DNA from: XYA12-FULL-58-9 sp001798605
GTDB lineage: Bacteria > Myxococcota > XYA12-FULL-58-9
Direction of reading: 5' to 3'
Assembly (NCBI GenBank): GCA_036736205.1
Contig: DAINMX010000004.1
Coordinates: forward strand, 10,698-74,697
Length of the DNA stretch: 64,000 bases
The notes below the pieces were generated by a model. It did no database searches, was not told where the DNA came from, and saw nothing but the letters and a program-made list of their open reading frames with translations. The first letter of the stretch is position 1. Each line of letters starts with the position of its first letter. A program made the translations under genes and the position numbers. Of the stretch, positions 22,773 through 30,777 are shown in pieces.

Positions 22773-23441
22773 CTAATCGGTGATCGTGTAGGTGAGCACC
22801 AGCTCTTTCTTTTTGCGCATCACCTTCAGTGTGGTGGGGTTCTTCCCCTGTCGCAGAGCAGCCATGAGCTCCTCCACAGAGGCGATGGCAGTCCCATTGG
22901 CTTCCATGACCACATCATTGTTCTTGAGGCCCAGTTGGTCAAACAAGGAAGCGGGTTTGAGGCCACGAACCATGACGCCACCATTCTTGGCCGGGGCGAA
23001 TTTTGGCCCCTTGCCACCGACTGCTGCTGCCGCGTGCAGTTGACGCAGCAGCCACTTGGAGCTCACCTTGAGGTTGTCGCCATCGGCTTTGACTCCCGAT
23101 TCATTGATGCCAAGGACAACGGCCGCGTCTGCCCATGGGTCGAACGTGGGGGACGTACCTTTGGCGGGTGCAGCGGCAGCGCCTTTGGAGACCTCACGTT
23201 GGAAGAACTCCATCATTTCTTCCATCTTTTTGAGCGACTCAGTGGTCGACGCTTCGAAGCCAGAGAGCCTTTGGTCCAGTGCTGCAACATTTGTGTTGAT
23301 ATCACCAGCAGTGTCGGCGGCACCCTGCATCTTTTTGACCTGAGCATCGAGGGCGTTGAATCGCTCCTCAGAGATCCCGCCGCAGCCGATCAACATGGTC
23401 ACTGTAGCCACGCCGAACAATCTCGCCGTCCACCGGTCCAT
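22773..23441 (-). CDS. Lipoprotein with coiled coil and GspC-like PDZ domain
   Basis: The 222-residue protein has a signal ending in LIGC (about Cys20), a coiled-coil segment (EERFNALDAQVKKMQ to EEMMEFFQREV, about 25-80), an Ala/Pro/Lys linker and a C-terminal PDZ domain. The PDZ shows MVRGLKPASLFDQLGLKNNDVVMEANGT and VEELMAALRQGK, the pattern of the second half of GspC/PulC proteins of type II secretion. GspC itself is a single-pass inner-membrane protein, so this lipid-anchored form may be an adapted scaffold. AGGAGG 6 bases before the ATG at 23441 is an excellent ribosome site. Its stop abuts the PilZ-Hsp70 gene, so the two form a small operon and probably act together at the envelope. Confidence 0.8.
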   Translation of the reverse strand: MDRWTARLFGVATVTMLIGCGGISEERFNALDAQVKKMQGAADTAGDINTNVAALDQRLSGFEASTTESLKKMEEMMEFFQREVSKGAAAAPAKGTSPTFDPWADAAVVLGINESGVKADGDNLKVSSKWLLRQLHAAAAVGGKGPKFAPAKNGGVMVRGLKPASLFDQLGLKNNDVVMEANGTAIASVEELMAALRQGKNPTTLKVMRKKKELVLTYTITD

Positions 23442-23553
23442 CTGTGCCTCCTTGCACAATGAATGCATAGCAAAATGCTTTGTGCCCCCTCATGTTAGAG
23501 CGCTTGACAGCGGGAAGCAAAATTTCTCCAGGGCCAGGTTTGCCATTCTGGCG

Positions 23554-26532
23554 TCAACCATCGGCGACGATAGAGGAAAGCTGTTCGAAAAGCTTTTCCA
23601 GATCATCTGGTTGGCTGCCGCCCGCCTGTGCGAGCTCGGGCTTGCCGCCGCCACGTCCACCGATAATTGGCGCGAGATCTTTGACCAGCTTGCCCGCCTG
23701 GAAGCGTTTGGTGAGGTCTGTTGTGACCGCAATCAGGAGGGTTGCCTTGTCAAGGTCGCGTCCGCCGAGACAGAGGATTCCGGACTGCATGCGATCGCGT
23801 AGCTTGTCGGCGAGCTCTCGCAGCTCTTTGCCACCGATGCCGTCGACCCGCGTGGCGATGACACGGACCCCAGAGACATCCTTCGCTCTTGCAAGCAAGT
23901 CGCCTGCTGCATCGGTGAGCTGGCTGAGCTTGGCGTTGTCGAGTTTCTTCTCGTTGTCACGGTTGGTCTTTTCCAAAGCCGCGAGGGCCGTGAGAATGCC
24001 GCCGGTATCAACGCCACGAAACCTCTCGGCGATGGCATCCACTTCAGTGGAGCGAGCGTTGCTGATTTGCACGGTGGCATGCCAACAGTCGCGCACGGTC
24101 TGCGCTGCGGATGCTGTGAACCCTTCTTTGAGGCATGGAGCTTCGACGTCACCCACCACGAACGGCGTCGGCTCAATGTTGAGCTCCCCGAGCTCCTGTA
24201 CGAGCTGATTGTTCTGGCGGATCTTTTTCGCGATTGTGCGTAGTGTCGGTTGGTCATTGTCTGCCTGTGGCTGGTCGGGATGTTGCAACATCGACTCCAA
24301 TCGGCCCAGCCAACCTGCGAGTCGAAGTGCACGCTGCCGCGCCGGATTGCCAACCTCCGCTTCGATGCGGCGGACGCCGGAGGCCACGGCCTCCTCGTTG
24401 GTGATGAGGAGCATGTCGATGTCAGCGGTGGACTTGGCGTGGGTGCCGCCACAGAATTCGATTGAAGTGCCCATCGTCAGCACGCGAACCACGTCGCCGT
24501 ATTTCTCACCGAACAGGGCCATTGCTCCCTTCTTCTTGGCCACATCAAATGGTAGGACCTCGGTGATGACTTCGTTGGCTTCGGCAATTCGATTGTTGGC
24601 GTCGTCTTCGACCGCTCGCAGTTGAGCCCATGTCGGTGCCTCGAACTGAGCGTAGTCAAACCGGAGGTGCTCAGGATCAACCAGAGAGCCTTGCTGCTTG
24701 ACGTGATCACCGAGCACCCCACGCAACGAAGCATGCAAGAGGTGTGTGGCGGAATGGTGGGCACGTGTGAGCTTTCGGACATCGGGCTCGTAACCAGCCC
24801 ACACTTTGTCGCCGAGACTCAAGGTCCCATCGAGAATTCGACAGTGACAAACTGTGAGACCCTCAATGGGTCTTTTCACATCGACCACTTCAATCACCAG
24901 ATTGTCGTTGACGATCATACCCGAGTCGCCGACCTGCCCACCGGACTCGCCATAGAACGGTGTCGGATCGACAACCAAGGCGACCTCACCGGCGTCGGCT
25001 TTGTCGACCTCGACCCCGCCCTGGACAATCGCGCGGATGGTCGCGTGTGCCTCAATATAATGGGTGCCGTCTGCGTCCCGTTTGCGCCAATGTCCGGTTC
25101 GGGATTCTAGGGGCTCATCCTCGTGGGGATAACCGATGAACTCGACGCTGCCGAGTCTTTGGCTCAGCGCTTTGTAAACATCAGCCACCGCGGTGGTGCC
25201 GACTTTGGAGCCCTTGCTGCCTTCCTTCTGTTTCTTTACGAGCTTTTCGAAACCGTCGAGATCAACACCAAGGCCGTTTTCTTCGGCAATGACCTCGGTG
25301 AGATCGGGTGGGAACCCGTAGGTATCTTTGAGGGTGAAGGTGTCCTCGCCAGTTACCACCTTGCCGCCGTTCTTTTGGGTTTGCGCGATACGGGCGTTGA
25401 GAAGCTTGAGACCGGTGTCGATGGTACGGCGAAAACCCTTCTCTTCTGTCTGTGCGACCAAGCTGATGAGAGATTGGGAGTCCCCGAGCTCCTCAAAAAC
25501 GTCGCCCATGATTTCGACGACTTTGGCGCAGGCGTGATGCAAGAACAGCTCATTCTCGAAGCCTAGTTTTTTGCCGTGGCGAACGGCGCGCCGCATGATG
25601 CGGCGCATGACGTAGCCGCGGGCGGTGTTGCTCGGCTGCACTCCGTCTGCCACCAAAAATGCGGTGGCACGGGCGTGATCGGCGATGACCCGCATGCTGA
25701 CATCATTATCGCTGTCGCCGCCGCAGTAGGGCTTGCCGACTGTTTCGGCGACCACATCGATGATCGGTTGAAACAAGTCGGTGTGATAGTTGGAGCTCTT
25801 GCCCTGTAGCAGGGCTGTCAATCTCTCCAGGCCCATGCCGGTGTCGACGCTGGGCTTGGGCAATAACACCATCTCGTCCGCCGATTTGCGCTCGTACTGC
25901 ATGAAGACGTTATTCCAGATCTCCATGACGCGGCCGGTTTCGAAGTCCTCGGGGGTCGGTTCGCCGTCGCCACCTTGGTCGTAATGAATCTCGGTGCAGG
26001 GGCCGCACGGGCCGGTGGGACCCATGGCCCAGAAGTTGTCCTTGGCACCCATGCCGAGGATACGCTCATCGGACAGGCCGGAAATCTTGCGCCAAAGGTC
26101 CCTTGCTTCGTCATCGGGGCCGAGGTCACCTTCACCGCCAAACACGGTGACCCACAAGCGGTTCGGGGCGAGCCCGATCTCCTTGGTGACGAATTCCCAA
26201 GCCAGCTTGATGGCTTCTTCTTTGAAGTAATCGCCAAAGGAGAAGTTGCCGAGCATCTCGAAGAGGGTGTGATGCCTAGCGGTGCGGCCAACCTCACCGA
26301 GGTCGTTGTGCTTGCCGGCGACGCGCATACACTTTTGTGACGAAGTGGCCCGGTTGTACGGCCGTTTCTCCGCACCGACGAAGACGTCCTTGAATTGCAC
26401 CATGCCGGCATTGGTGAACATCAGGGTCGGGTCGTTGGCTGGAACCAACGAGCTTGACTTGACCACAGCGTGTCCGTGCCCGGCAAAAAAGTCGATGAAG
26501 TGCTGTCTGATTGCTTTGGATGATTCGCTCAT
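23554..26532 (-). CDS. alaS: Alanyl-tRNA synthetase
   Basis: AlaRS charges tRNA-Ala. The 992-residue protein begins with the class II core (SKAIRQHFIDFFAGHGH, MFTNAGMVQFKDVF, HHTLFEMLGNFSFGDYFKEEAI). The tRNA-recognition and editing domains follow, with the zinc-binding editing motifs HHSATHLLH and CGGTH. It ends with the C-Ala dimerisation/tRNA-elbow domain containing GGRGGGKPELAQAGG. It is longer than the E. coli enzyme (876), with extra sequence between the editing and C-Ala parts. ATG 26532 is chosen because homologues start near SESSKAIRQHF; the ribosome site is weak (AGGCC), and an upstream ATG at 26604 adds a non-homologous Cys/Arg-rich stretch. The gene stands alone on its strand. Confidence 0.97.
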   Translation of the reverse strand: MSESSKAIRQHFIDFFAGHGHAVVKSSSLVPANDPTLMFTNAGMVQFKDVFVGAEKRPYNRATSSQKCMRVAGKHNDLGEVGRTARHHTLFEMLGNFSFGDYFKEEAIKLAWEFVTKEIGLAPNRLWVTVFGGEGDLGPDDEARDLWRKISGLSDERILGMGAKDNFWAMGPTGPCGPCTEIHYDQGGDGEPTPEDFETGRVMEIWNNVFMQYERKSADEMVLLPKPSVDTGMGLERLTALLQGKSSNYHTDLFQPIIDVVAETVGKPYCGGDSDNDVSMRVIADHARATAFLVADGVQPSNTARGYVMRRIMRRAVRHGKKLGFENELFLHHACAKVVEIMGDVFEELGDSQSLISLVAQTEEKGFRRTIDTGLKLLNARIAQTQKNGGKVVTGEDTFTLKDTYGFPPDLTEVIAEENGLGVDLDGFEKLVKKQKEGSKGSKVGTTAVADVYKALSQRLGSVEFIGYPHEDEPLESRTGHWRKRDADGTHYIEAHATIRAIVQGGVEVDKADAGEVALVVDPTPFYGESGGQVGDSGMIVNDNLVIEVVDVKRPIEGLTVCHCRILDGTLSLGDKVWAGYEPDVRKLTRAHHSATHLLHASLRGVLGDHVKQQGSLVDPEHLRFDYAQFEAPTWAQLRAVEDDANNRIAEANEVITEVLPFDVAKKKGAMALFGEKYGDVVRVLTMGTSIEFCGGTHAKSTADIDMLLITNEEAVASGVRRIEAEVGNPARQRALRLAGWLGRLESMLQHPDQPQADNDQPTLRTIAKKIRQNNQLVQELGELNIEPTPFVVGDVEAPCLKEGFTASAAQTVRDCWHATVQISNARSTEVDAIAERFRGVDTGGILTALAALEKTNRDNEKKLDNAKLSQLTDAAGDLLARAKDVSGVRVIATRVDGIGGKELRELADKLRDRMQSGILCLGGRDLDKATLLIAVTTDLTKRFQAGKLVKDLAPIIGGRGGGKPELAQAGGSQPDDLEKLFEQLSSIVADG

Positions 26533-26722
26533 GATGGCAGGCCTGGTAGCACACCGGCCCTGTCCGCGGCAATGTTCTCTTGCGTCAATGGGATGCTCAG
26601 GCATCGATCCTGTCCTTGGGGATGTTGTTGCAGGTGGACCGTCCTTGCCATGCGGCGTCGAAAACCCTTGACACTGTGACGCGGTGTGTTAAGCCTGCCA
26701 AAATTCTGGTTGGAGAGGTGCC

Positions 26723-27115
26723 ATGACAAAGACAGCAAAGAATCGAGCTGAGGACTTGTTTCACGGTCTGCAGAAGAAGGCCAAGGCCTTCGCAGAGGCT
26801 GAGGAAGGGGTGGTCCACACAGCCAAGGATTTGATGCGCAACGGCTTGAGCGCCGCCGACGTGACCTCCAAGCTTGAGGAACTGGTTGGCAAAGTCAAAG
26901 CCAATGCAATTTTAGAAAAGCTCGATCCCCAGGGTGCCTTGGCTGCCTTCAACGGGTACCGTGACGACGTTGAAAGACGTGTCGACGAAGTGATTAGGGG
27001 GGTGTTGGGCTCATTGCCAGTTGCCACCAAGGTCGATTTCAAGGGGCTGCAGAAGGAAGTCGTATCCCTGCGGAAAAAAGTTGAAACCCTAAAAAAACAG
27101 GTAACTAGACAGTAG
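26723..27115 (+). CDS. Phasin-like helical protein
   Basis: The 130-residue protein is almost wholly helical and Lys/Glu/Ala-rich. It begins MTKTAKNRAEDLFHGLQKKAKAF, has a central LSAADVTSKLEELVGKVKANAILEKLDP, and ends in a coiled coil VVSLRKKVETLKKQV of the type found at the end of phasin-like polyhydroxyalkanoate-granule proteins. No signal peptide or membrane span is present, so it is cytoplasmic. Similarity to phasins is by build, not by a diagnostic motif; a general coiled-coil scaffold is equally possible. GAGAGG lies 5 bases before the ATG. A TTGACA at 26669 may belong to its promoter, but no good -10 follows. It diverges from alaS (190 bases) and precedes a lytic transglycosylase. Confidence 0.65.
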   Translation: MTKTAKNRAEDLFHGLQKKAKAFAEAEEGVVHTAKDLMRNGLSAADVTSKLEELVGKVKANAILEKLDPQGALAAFNGYRDDVERRVDEVIRGVLGSLPVATKVDFKGLQKEVVSLRKKVETLKKQVTRQ

Positions 27116-27253
27116 ACAGAAGCAAAGGATCGTCTGGCGCAAATTGAGTGCCTGTCAAAGGTAGGTCCCGGTGGGAGAAATACCCACCAACCGCTTGAAC
27201 AACCAGGGATTCCCGGTCGTCCCACACGTGTGAAGACGAATGGGGACCAAACA

Positions 27254-27382
27254 ATGAGAAGTCTGTCCTCCCTGGTTGTTGGGCTGATCAGCGCAACGTC
27301 TTGCTGGATCTTGCCGACAACCACTCGTGTCCCCACTGTTGCGATGTGCTTCCAATTGGGGGAGCGAAACAGCGAGTGTTGA
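27254..27382 (+). CDS. Possible small ORF (42 aa) ending 2 bases before the transglycosylase start
   Basis: ATG 27254, with GGGGA about 9 bases upstream, opens a 42-codon frame beginning MRSLSSLVVGLISATSCW, which looks like a short signal or hydrophobic leader. It ends TGA at 27380-27382, just before ATG 27385 of the next gene. It could be a leader peptide that couples translation, a remnant of a signal sequence, or chance. I cannot tell. Confidence 0.25.
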   Translation: MRSLSSLVVGLISATSCWILPTTTRVPTVAMCFQLGERNSEC

Positions 27383-27384
27383 AT

Positions 27385-28113
27385 ATGGATAAACTCTCAA
27401 CAATGGGTACTGAGAGCAGTCGGAATTGGCTCCGCGTGGTAGGGGCTGTCTTGCTGCTTGGCTTGGGAATGGGGTCCACCCATGCCGTGGCCGACGAAGT
27501 TGCGGTACTGTTGGCGTCCCGCACATCACAGGTCATGATGACTCCTCGGGATCCATTGGCGTTCATGGGTGAGCTCGATTACGTCCTCCCGCGTCCGGTG
27601 GTGGTGATGAGCCGACGGGATGCCGTGGCTCAGGAATTGCTCCACTATTCGCGGACAATGAGCGAGAAAGATGCGCTGCGCACGGCACGGGCACTCTGTG
27701 ATGAGGCCGGGGCGCTCGGCTGGGATCCCTTCATGTATGTGGCGGTGATCCATGTGGAGAGTTCCTACAACCATCTAGCAGTCTCTCCCGTGGGCGCAGA
27801 GGGGCTCATGCAGTTGATGCCCTTCACCGCGGAATGGATGGCAGAACAAATCGAGCTCGAGTTTGCCCAGGGCAACAGTTTCGACCCAGTTATCAATGTT
27901 CGCCTCGGCACCCACTATCTCGAGCATTTGCGCACTCGGTTTGATCGCATGGACCTGGTGTTAACCGCTTACAATCGTGGGCCCACCGCCACTCGGTACA
28001 TTTTGGCGCACAACAAGGGTCTGCCCCGTAACGTTCGGGATTTCTACGCTACCAAGGTCCTCGAAAAATACAGTGTGTTGCGATCGAAATACCGGCACCT
28101 GCCACTTGGTTGA
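27385..28113 (+). CDS. Lytic transglycosylase (SLT domain)
   Basis: This enzyme family cleaves the glycan strands of peptidoglycan to form 1,6-anhydro ends. The 242-residue product has an N-terminal hydrophobic signal (about 14-36, RVVGAVLLLGLGMGSTHAVA). The SLT fold follows, with VAVIHVESSYNHLAVSPVGAEGLMQLMP, the catalytic Glu in HVESSY (about residue 125), the GLMQLMP motif and LVLTAYNRGPTA near 195. Length and motifs fit family 1 soluble or periplasmic enzymes. The start is uncertain: ATG 27385 has only GAG upstream, and ATG 27403 would also keep the signal. A 42-codon frame ends just before it. No secretion or flagellar cluster adjoins to specialise its role. Confidence 0.9.
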   Translation: MDKLSTMGTESSRNWLRVVGAVLLLGLGMGSTHAVADEVAVLLASRTSQVMMTPRDPLAFMGELDYVLPRPVVVMSRRDAVAQELLHYSRTMSEKDALRTARALCDEAGALGWDPFMYVAVIHVESSYNHLAVSPVGAEGLMQLMPFTAEWMAEQIELEFAQGNSFDPVINVRLGTHYLEHLRTRFDRMDLVLTAYNRGPTATRYILAHNKGLPRNVRDFYATKVLEKYSVLRSKYRHLPLG

Positions 28114-28151
28114 CTCGCTCCACTCGATTTATCCGGCAATTGAAGGATAGA

Positions 28152-28184
28152 CAATGGCATGGCGGATTGCACCCGATGCCATTG
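28152..28184. promoter_or_regulatory. Perfect 9-bp inverted repeat upstream of glgC
   Basis: CAATGGCAT (28152-28160) and ATGCCATTG (28176-28184) are perfect inverted arms with a 15-base spacer, ending 46 bases before the glgC ATG. No T run follows, which argues against a terminator for the transglycosylase gene. A dimeric-regulator operator for the glycogen operon is a reasonable guess. Confidence 0.45.
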
Positions 28185-28230
28185 ACCAGCCGCCCGGCGT
28201 TCCGTAGGTTCGCACACGGGGGGCGATCAT

Positions 28231-29475
28231 ATGCGGGGTTGTGTGGAACCACTAGCGATTCACCCTGATGTCATCAAACAGGTGCTCACCCTGATACTTG
28301 CTGGTGGGCGTGGCGAGCGTCTTGACCCCTTGACCCGCCACCGCTCAAAGCCGTCGGTGCCGTTTGGAGGTACTTTCCGCATCATCGATTTCGTTTTGGC
28401 CAACGCGGTCAATTCTGGCCTGCGGCAGATCTGTTTGCTAACTCAGTACAAAGCAACTTCGTTGATGCGTCACATCAACACCGGGTGGAACATCCTGTCT
28501 GCCGAGCTAGGGGAGTTCATTTACACCATACCCCCACAGCTGCGTGTGAGTGACCATTGGTACCTTGGCACCGTCGACGCCGTGTACCAGAATGTTTACA
28601 CCATTGGAAAGGTGCGACCATCCTATGTTCTGGTGCTCTCCGGTGATCATGTCTACCGCATGGACTATCGTGAGTTGATTGCAGAGCACATTGCCAAACA
28701 CGCAGAGCTGACTCTGGCGGTCACCAATGTTCCAGCGGCTGACTCAGCAAGGTACGGTGTGGTGGAGCGATCGGCGGAGGGTTGGGTCACGGGATACAAA
28801 GAGAAACCAAGCTTGGTTGGTGGTGACGAGATCACCGCCAATATGGGCATCTTTCTTTTTGATACCAATTTGTTGATCGATGCGGTCAGCAGGGATGCGA
28901 GTCGCCAAGATTCGCGCCACGATTTTGGCCACGATCTTATTCCTGAGCTCTTGCAACGGGGTGCGCGGGTCTACGCGCATCGGTTCAAGAGTGCTGGGAG
29001 CAAACCCGAGCCCTATTGGCGCGACATCGGCACCCGAGATGCCTACTACGAAGCAAACATGGATTTGGTCTCGGTCTCGCCACATTTCAGCCTTTACGAT
29101 CGCACGTGGCCGATTCGCTCTGCGCCCATTCAAGCGCCGCCTGCGAAGTTTGTTTTTTCCGGAGGTGAGCTGAATCGAGTGGGGCAGGCCCACGATTCCC
29201 TGGTCTCGCCGGGGGTGGTTATAAGTGGTGGCAGCGTTAGGGGCACCATTTTGGGGCCCAATTGTCGTGTGAATTCCTGGGCGACGGTGGAAGAGTCGAT
29301 TCTCATGGATGGTGTTGATGTTGGGCGCCACAGCATGGTGCGCAGGGCGATCATCGACAAATACGTGGTCTTGCCGCCCTATTCGAGAATCGGGGTTGAT
29401 GCGGACCGCGACCGAGAGCGTTTTACTGTGACGTCGAGCGGTATCGTCATCGTCCCGCGCGACGCGGTATTGTAG
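28231..29475 (+). CDS. glgC: Glucose-1-phosphate adenylyltransferase (ADP-glucose pyrophosphorylase)
   Basis: GlgC makes ADP-glucose from ATP and glucose 1-phosphate, the committed step of bacterial glycogen synthesis. The 414-residue protein has the nucleotide-binding LILAGGRGERLDPLTRHRSKPSVPFGG (about residues 21-47), catalytic Asp in VLSGDHVYRMDY, the sugar-phosphate Lys in GYKEKP and a C-terminal left-handed beta-helix with the repeated IxGGxxRxTILG pattern (SGGSVRGTILGPNCRV). All usual catalytic residues are present. GGGGGG 8 bases before the ATG serves as ribosome site. It is first of a three-gene operon with a GlgC paralogue (9 bases later) and a GlgM-type synthase. A 9-bp inverted repeat lies upstream. 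Confidence 0.96.
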   Translation: MRGCVEPLAIHPDVIKQVLTLILAGGRGERLDPLTRHRSKPSVPFGGTFRIIDFVLANAVNSGLRQICLLTQYKATSLMRHINTGWNILSAELGEFIYTIPPQLRVSDHWYLGTVDAVYQNVYTIGKVRPSYVLVLSGDHVYRMDYRELIAEHIAKHAELTLAVTNVPAADSARYGVVERSAEGWVTGYKEKPSLVGGDEITANMGIFLFDTNLLIDAVSRDASRQDSRHDFGHDLIPELLQRGARVYAHRFKSAGSKPEPYWRDIGTRDAYYEANMDLVSVSPHFSLYDRTWPIRSAPIQAPPAKFVFSGGELNRVGQAHDSLVSPGVVISGGSVRGTILGPNCRVNSWATVEESILMDGVDVGRHSMVRRAIIDKYVVLPPYSRIGVDADRDRERFTVTSSGIVIVPRDAVL

Positions 29476-29484
29476 GAGCCATTG

Positions 29485-30765
29485 ATGCGCAAGACAGTCG
29501 CAATCGTGTTTGCGGGCGGGCGGGCGGAGGAGCTCTCCGTGTTGACCCAGCGTAGGCCCAAGTCTGCCATTGTGTATGGCGGGGCCTATCGGATGATCGA
29601 TTTTGCTCTGACCAATCTGGCCAATACCGAGGGTATCACCAATGTCGGCATTCTTACGCAGTACCGGCCGTCATCTTTGATAGACCATGTGGGCATTGGA
29701 TTGCCTTGGGATTTCGTTGGCACACGGCGCGGCGTACGAATACTGCCTCCCTACACAGGGCCTCAAGGGGCCCAGTTCTATCGCGGTACGGCGGATGCGT
29801 TGTATCAAAACATAGACTACTTCGATCTCTATCAGCCCGATGATGTCCTCATCGTCTCGGCCGATCATGCCTATCACACCAGCTATGAGCCGCTCCTACG
29901 GTTTCACATGGAGCGCGCCGCAGATGCAACCTTGGCATTCACGCCGGTCGCGCACAATCCCTCTCGTTTTGGCATAGGTGAGCTCACCGCCGACGGTCGG
30001 ATGGTTAGCTATGCAGAGAAACCCGAGCATCCTCGCAGTAACTTGGCGTCGATGACCGTCTACGTGTTCAAGCGGGAGGTGTTGGTCGAGGAGCTCAAGA
30101 GACACGCCGAGAGTCAGGAGAAGCCTCGGTCATTCCATATCTACGACGAGATACTGCCGCGGATGATGGAGCGCCGCCATGTCTTTGGCTGGGTCTATCA
30201 CGGAGACTGGGAGTATGCTCGGACGCTGGATGCCTATTTTGAAGCGCATCAGGGGCTTTTGGGGGAGAACCCGCGTTGGGATCAAAACGTCGCCAAGGTC
30301 CGTACCAACTCCATGGAGGGTCGGGCAGCGACACCGCCACCCGCAAAGGTGGGTCCCGGCGGCAGCGTCATGGATTCCATCATCACTGGCGGTTGCAATA
30401 TTGCCGGTGCGGTGGAGCGTTCCGTTTTGTCGCCAGGCGTGGTGGTCGAGCCTGGAGCGGTGGTGCGCGACTCCGTGCTGTGGGACAACGTCGTCGTCAG
30501 GTCGGGCGCGATCGTCGATCGGGTTATCTGTGACAAGAGATGTGTGATCGCAAGTGGTGCCCACGTTGGGTTGGGCGAGCTGTTTCCGTCCAATGAAGAG
30601 CTACCTGGTTCGCTCTCCTGTGGCGCGACGGTGTTGGGAATGGATGTCCATGTCCCTGCTGGTGCGAAGATCGGACGTAATTGCATCATTTATCCGCGGG
30701 CGGCGGCGGCGGATCTTTCCGCACCGGTCGCCTCGGGGACAACGGTGCACATCGATGAGTTCTGA
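29485..30765 (+). CDS. Second GlgC-like subunit (GlgC paralogue, partly degenerate)
   Basis: The 426-residue protein is a clear nucleotidyltransferase/beta-helix paralogue of the preceding GlgC. Its nucleotide loop, however, reads FAGGRAEELSVLTQRRPKSAI instead of AGGRGERLDPLT: the Gly-x-Arg-Leu core is changed to Ala-Glu-Glu-Leu. The later Asp (SADHAYHTSY) and the Lys in YAEKP are kept. This resembles heteromeric ADP-glucose pyrophosphorylases (GlgC/GlgD in Bacillus, large/small subunits in plants), where one subunit is mainly regulatory. It could also use a different sugar phosphate. TAGGAG 6 bases before ATG 29485 fixes the start; an in-frame TTG precedes it. Gaps of 9 and 12 bases place it firmly within the glycogen operon. 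Confidence 0.88.
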   Translation: MRKTVAIVFAGGRAEELSVLTQRRPKSAIVYGGAYRMIDFALTNLANTEGITNVGILTQYRPSSLIDHVGIGLPWDFVGTRRGVRILPPYTGPQGAQFYRGTADALYQNIDYFDLYQPDDVLIVSADHAYHTSYEPLLRFHMERAADATLAFTPVAHNPSRFGIGELTADGRMVSYAEKPEHPRSNLASMTVYVFKREVLVEELKRHAESQEKPRSFHIYDEILPRMMERRHVFGWVYHGDWEYARTLDAYFEAHQGLLGENPRWDQNVAKVRTNSMEGRAATPPPAKVGPGGSVMDSIITGGCNIAGAVERSVLSPGVVVEPGAVVRDSVLWDNVVVRSGAIVDRVICDKRCVIASGAHVGLGELFPSNEELPGSLSCGATVLGMDVHVPAGAKIGRNCIIYPRAAAADLSAPVASGTTVHIDEF

Positions 30766-30777
30766 TTCGAGGCGGCC

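Noticed and set aside
26669..26696. Promoter for the phasin-like gene (TTGACA with a downstream TAAGCC)
   Set aside because: The -10 matches poorly and spacing is off (16 bases); too weak to list as a feature.
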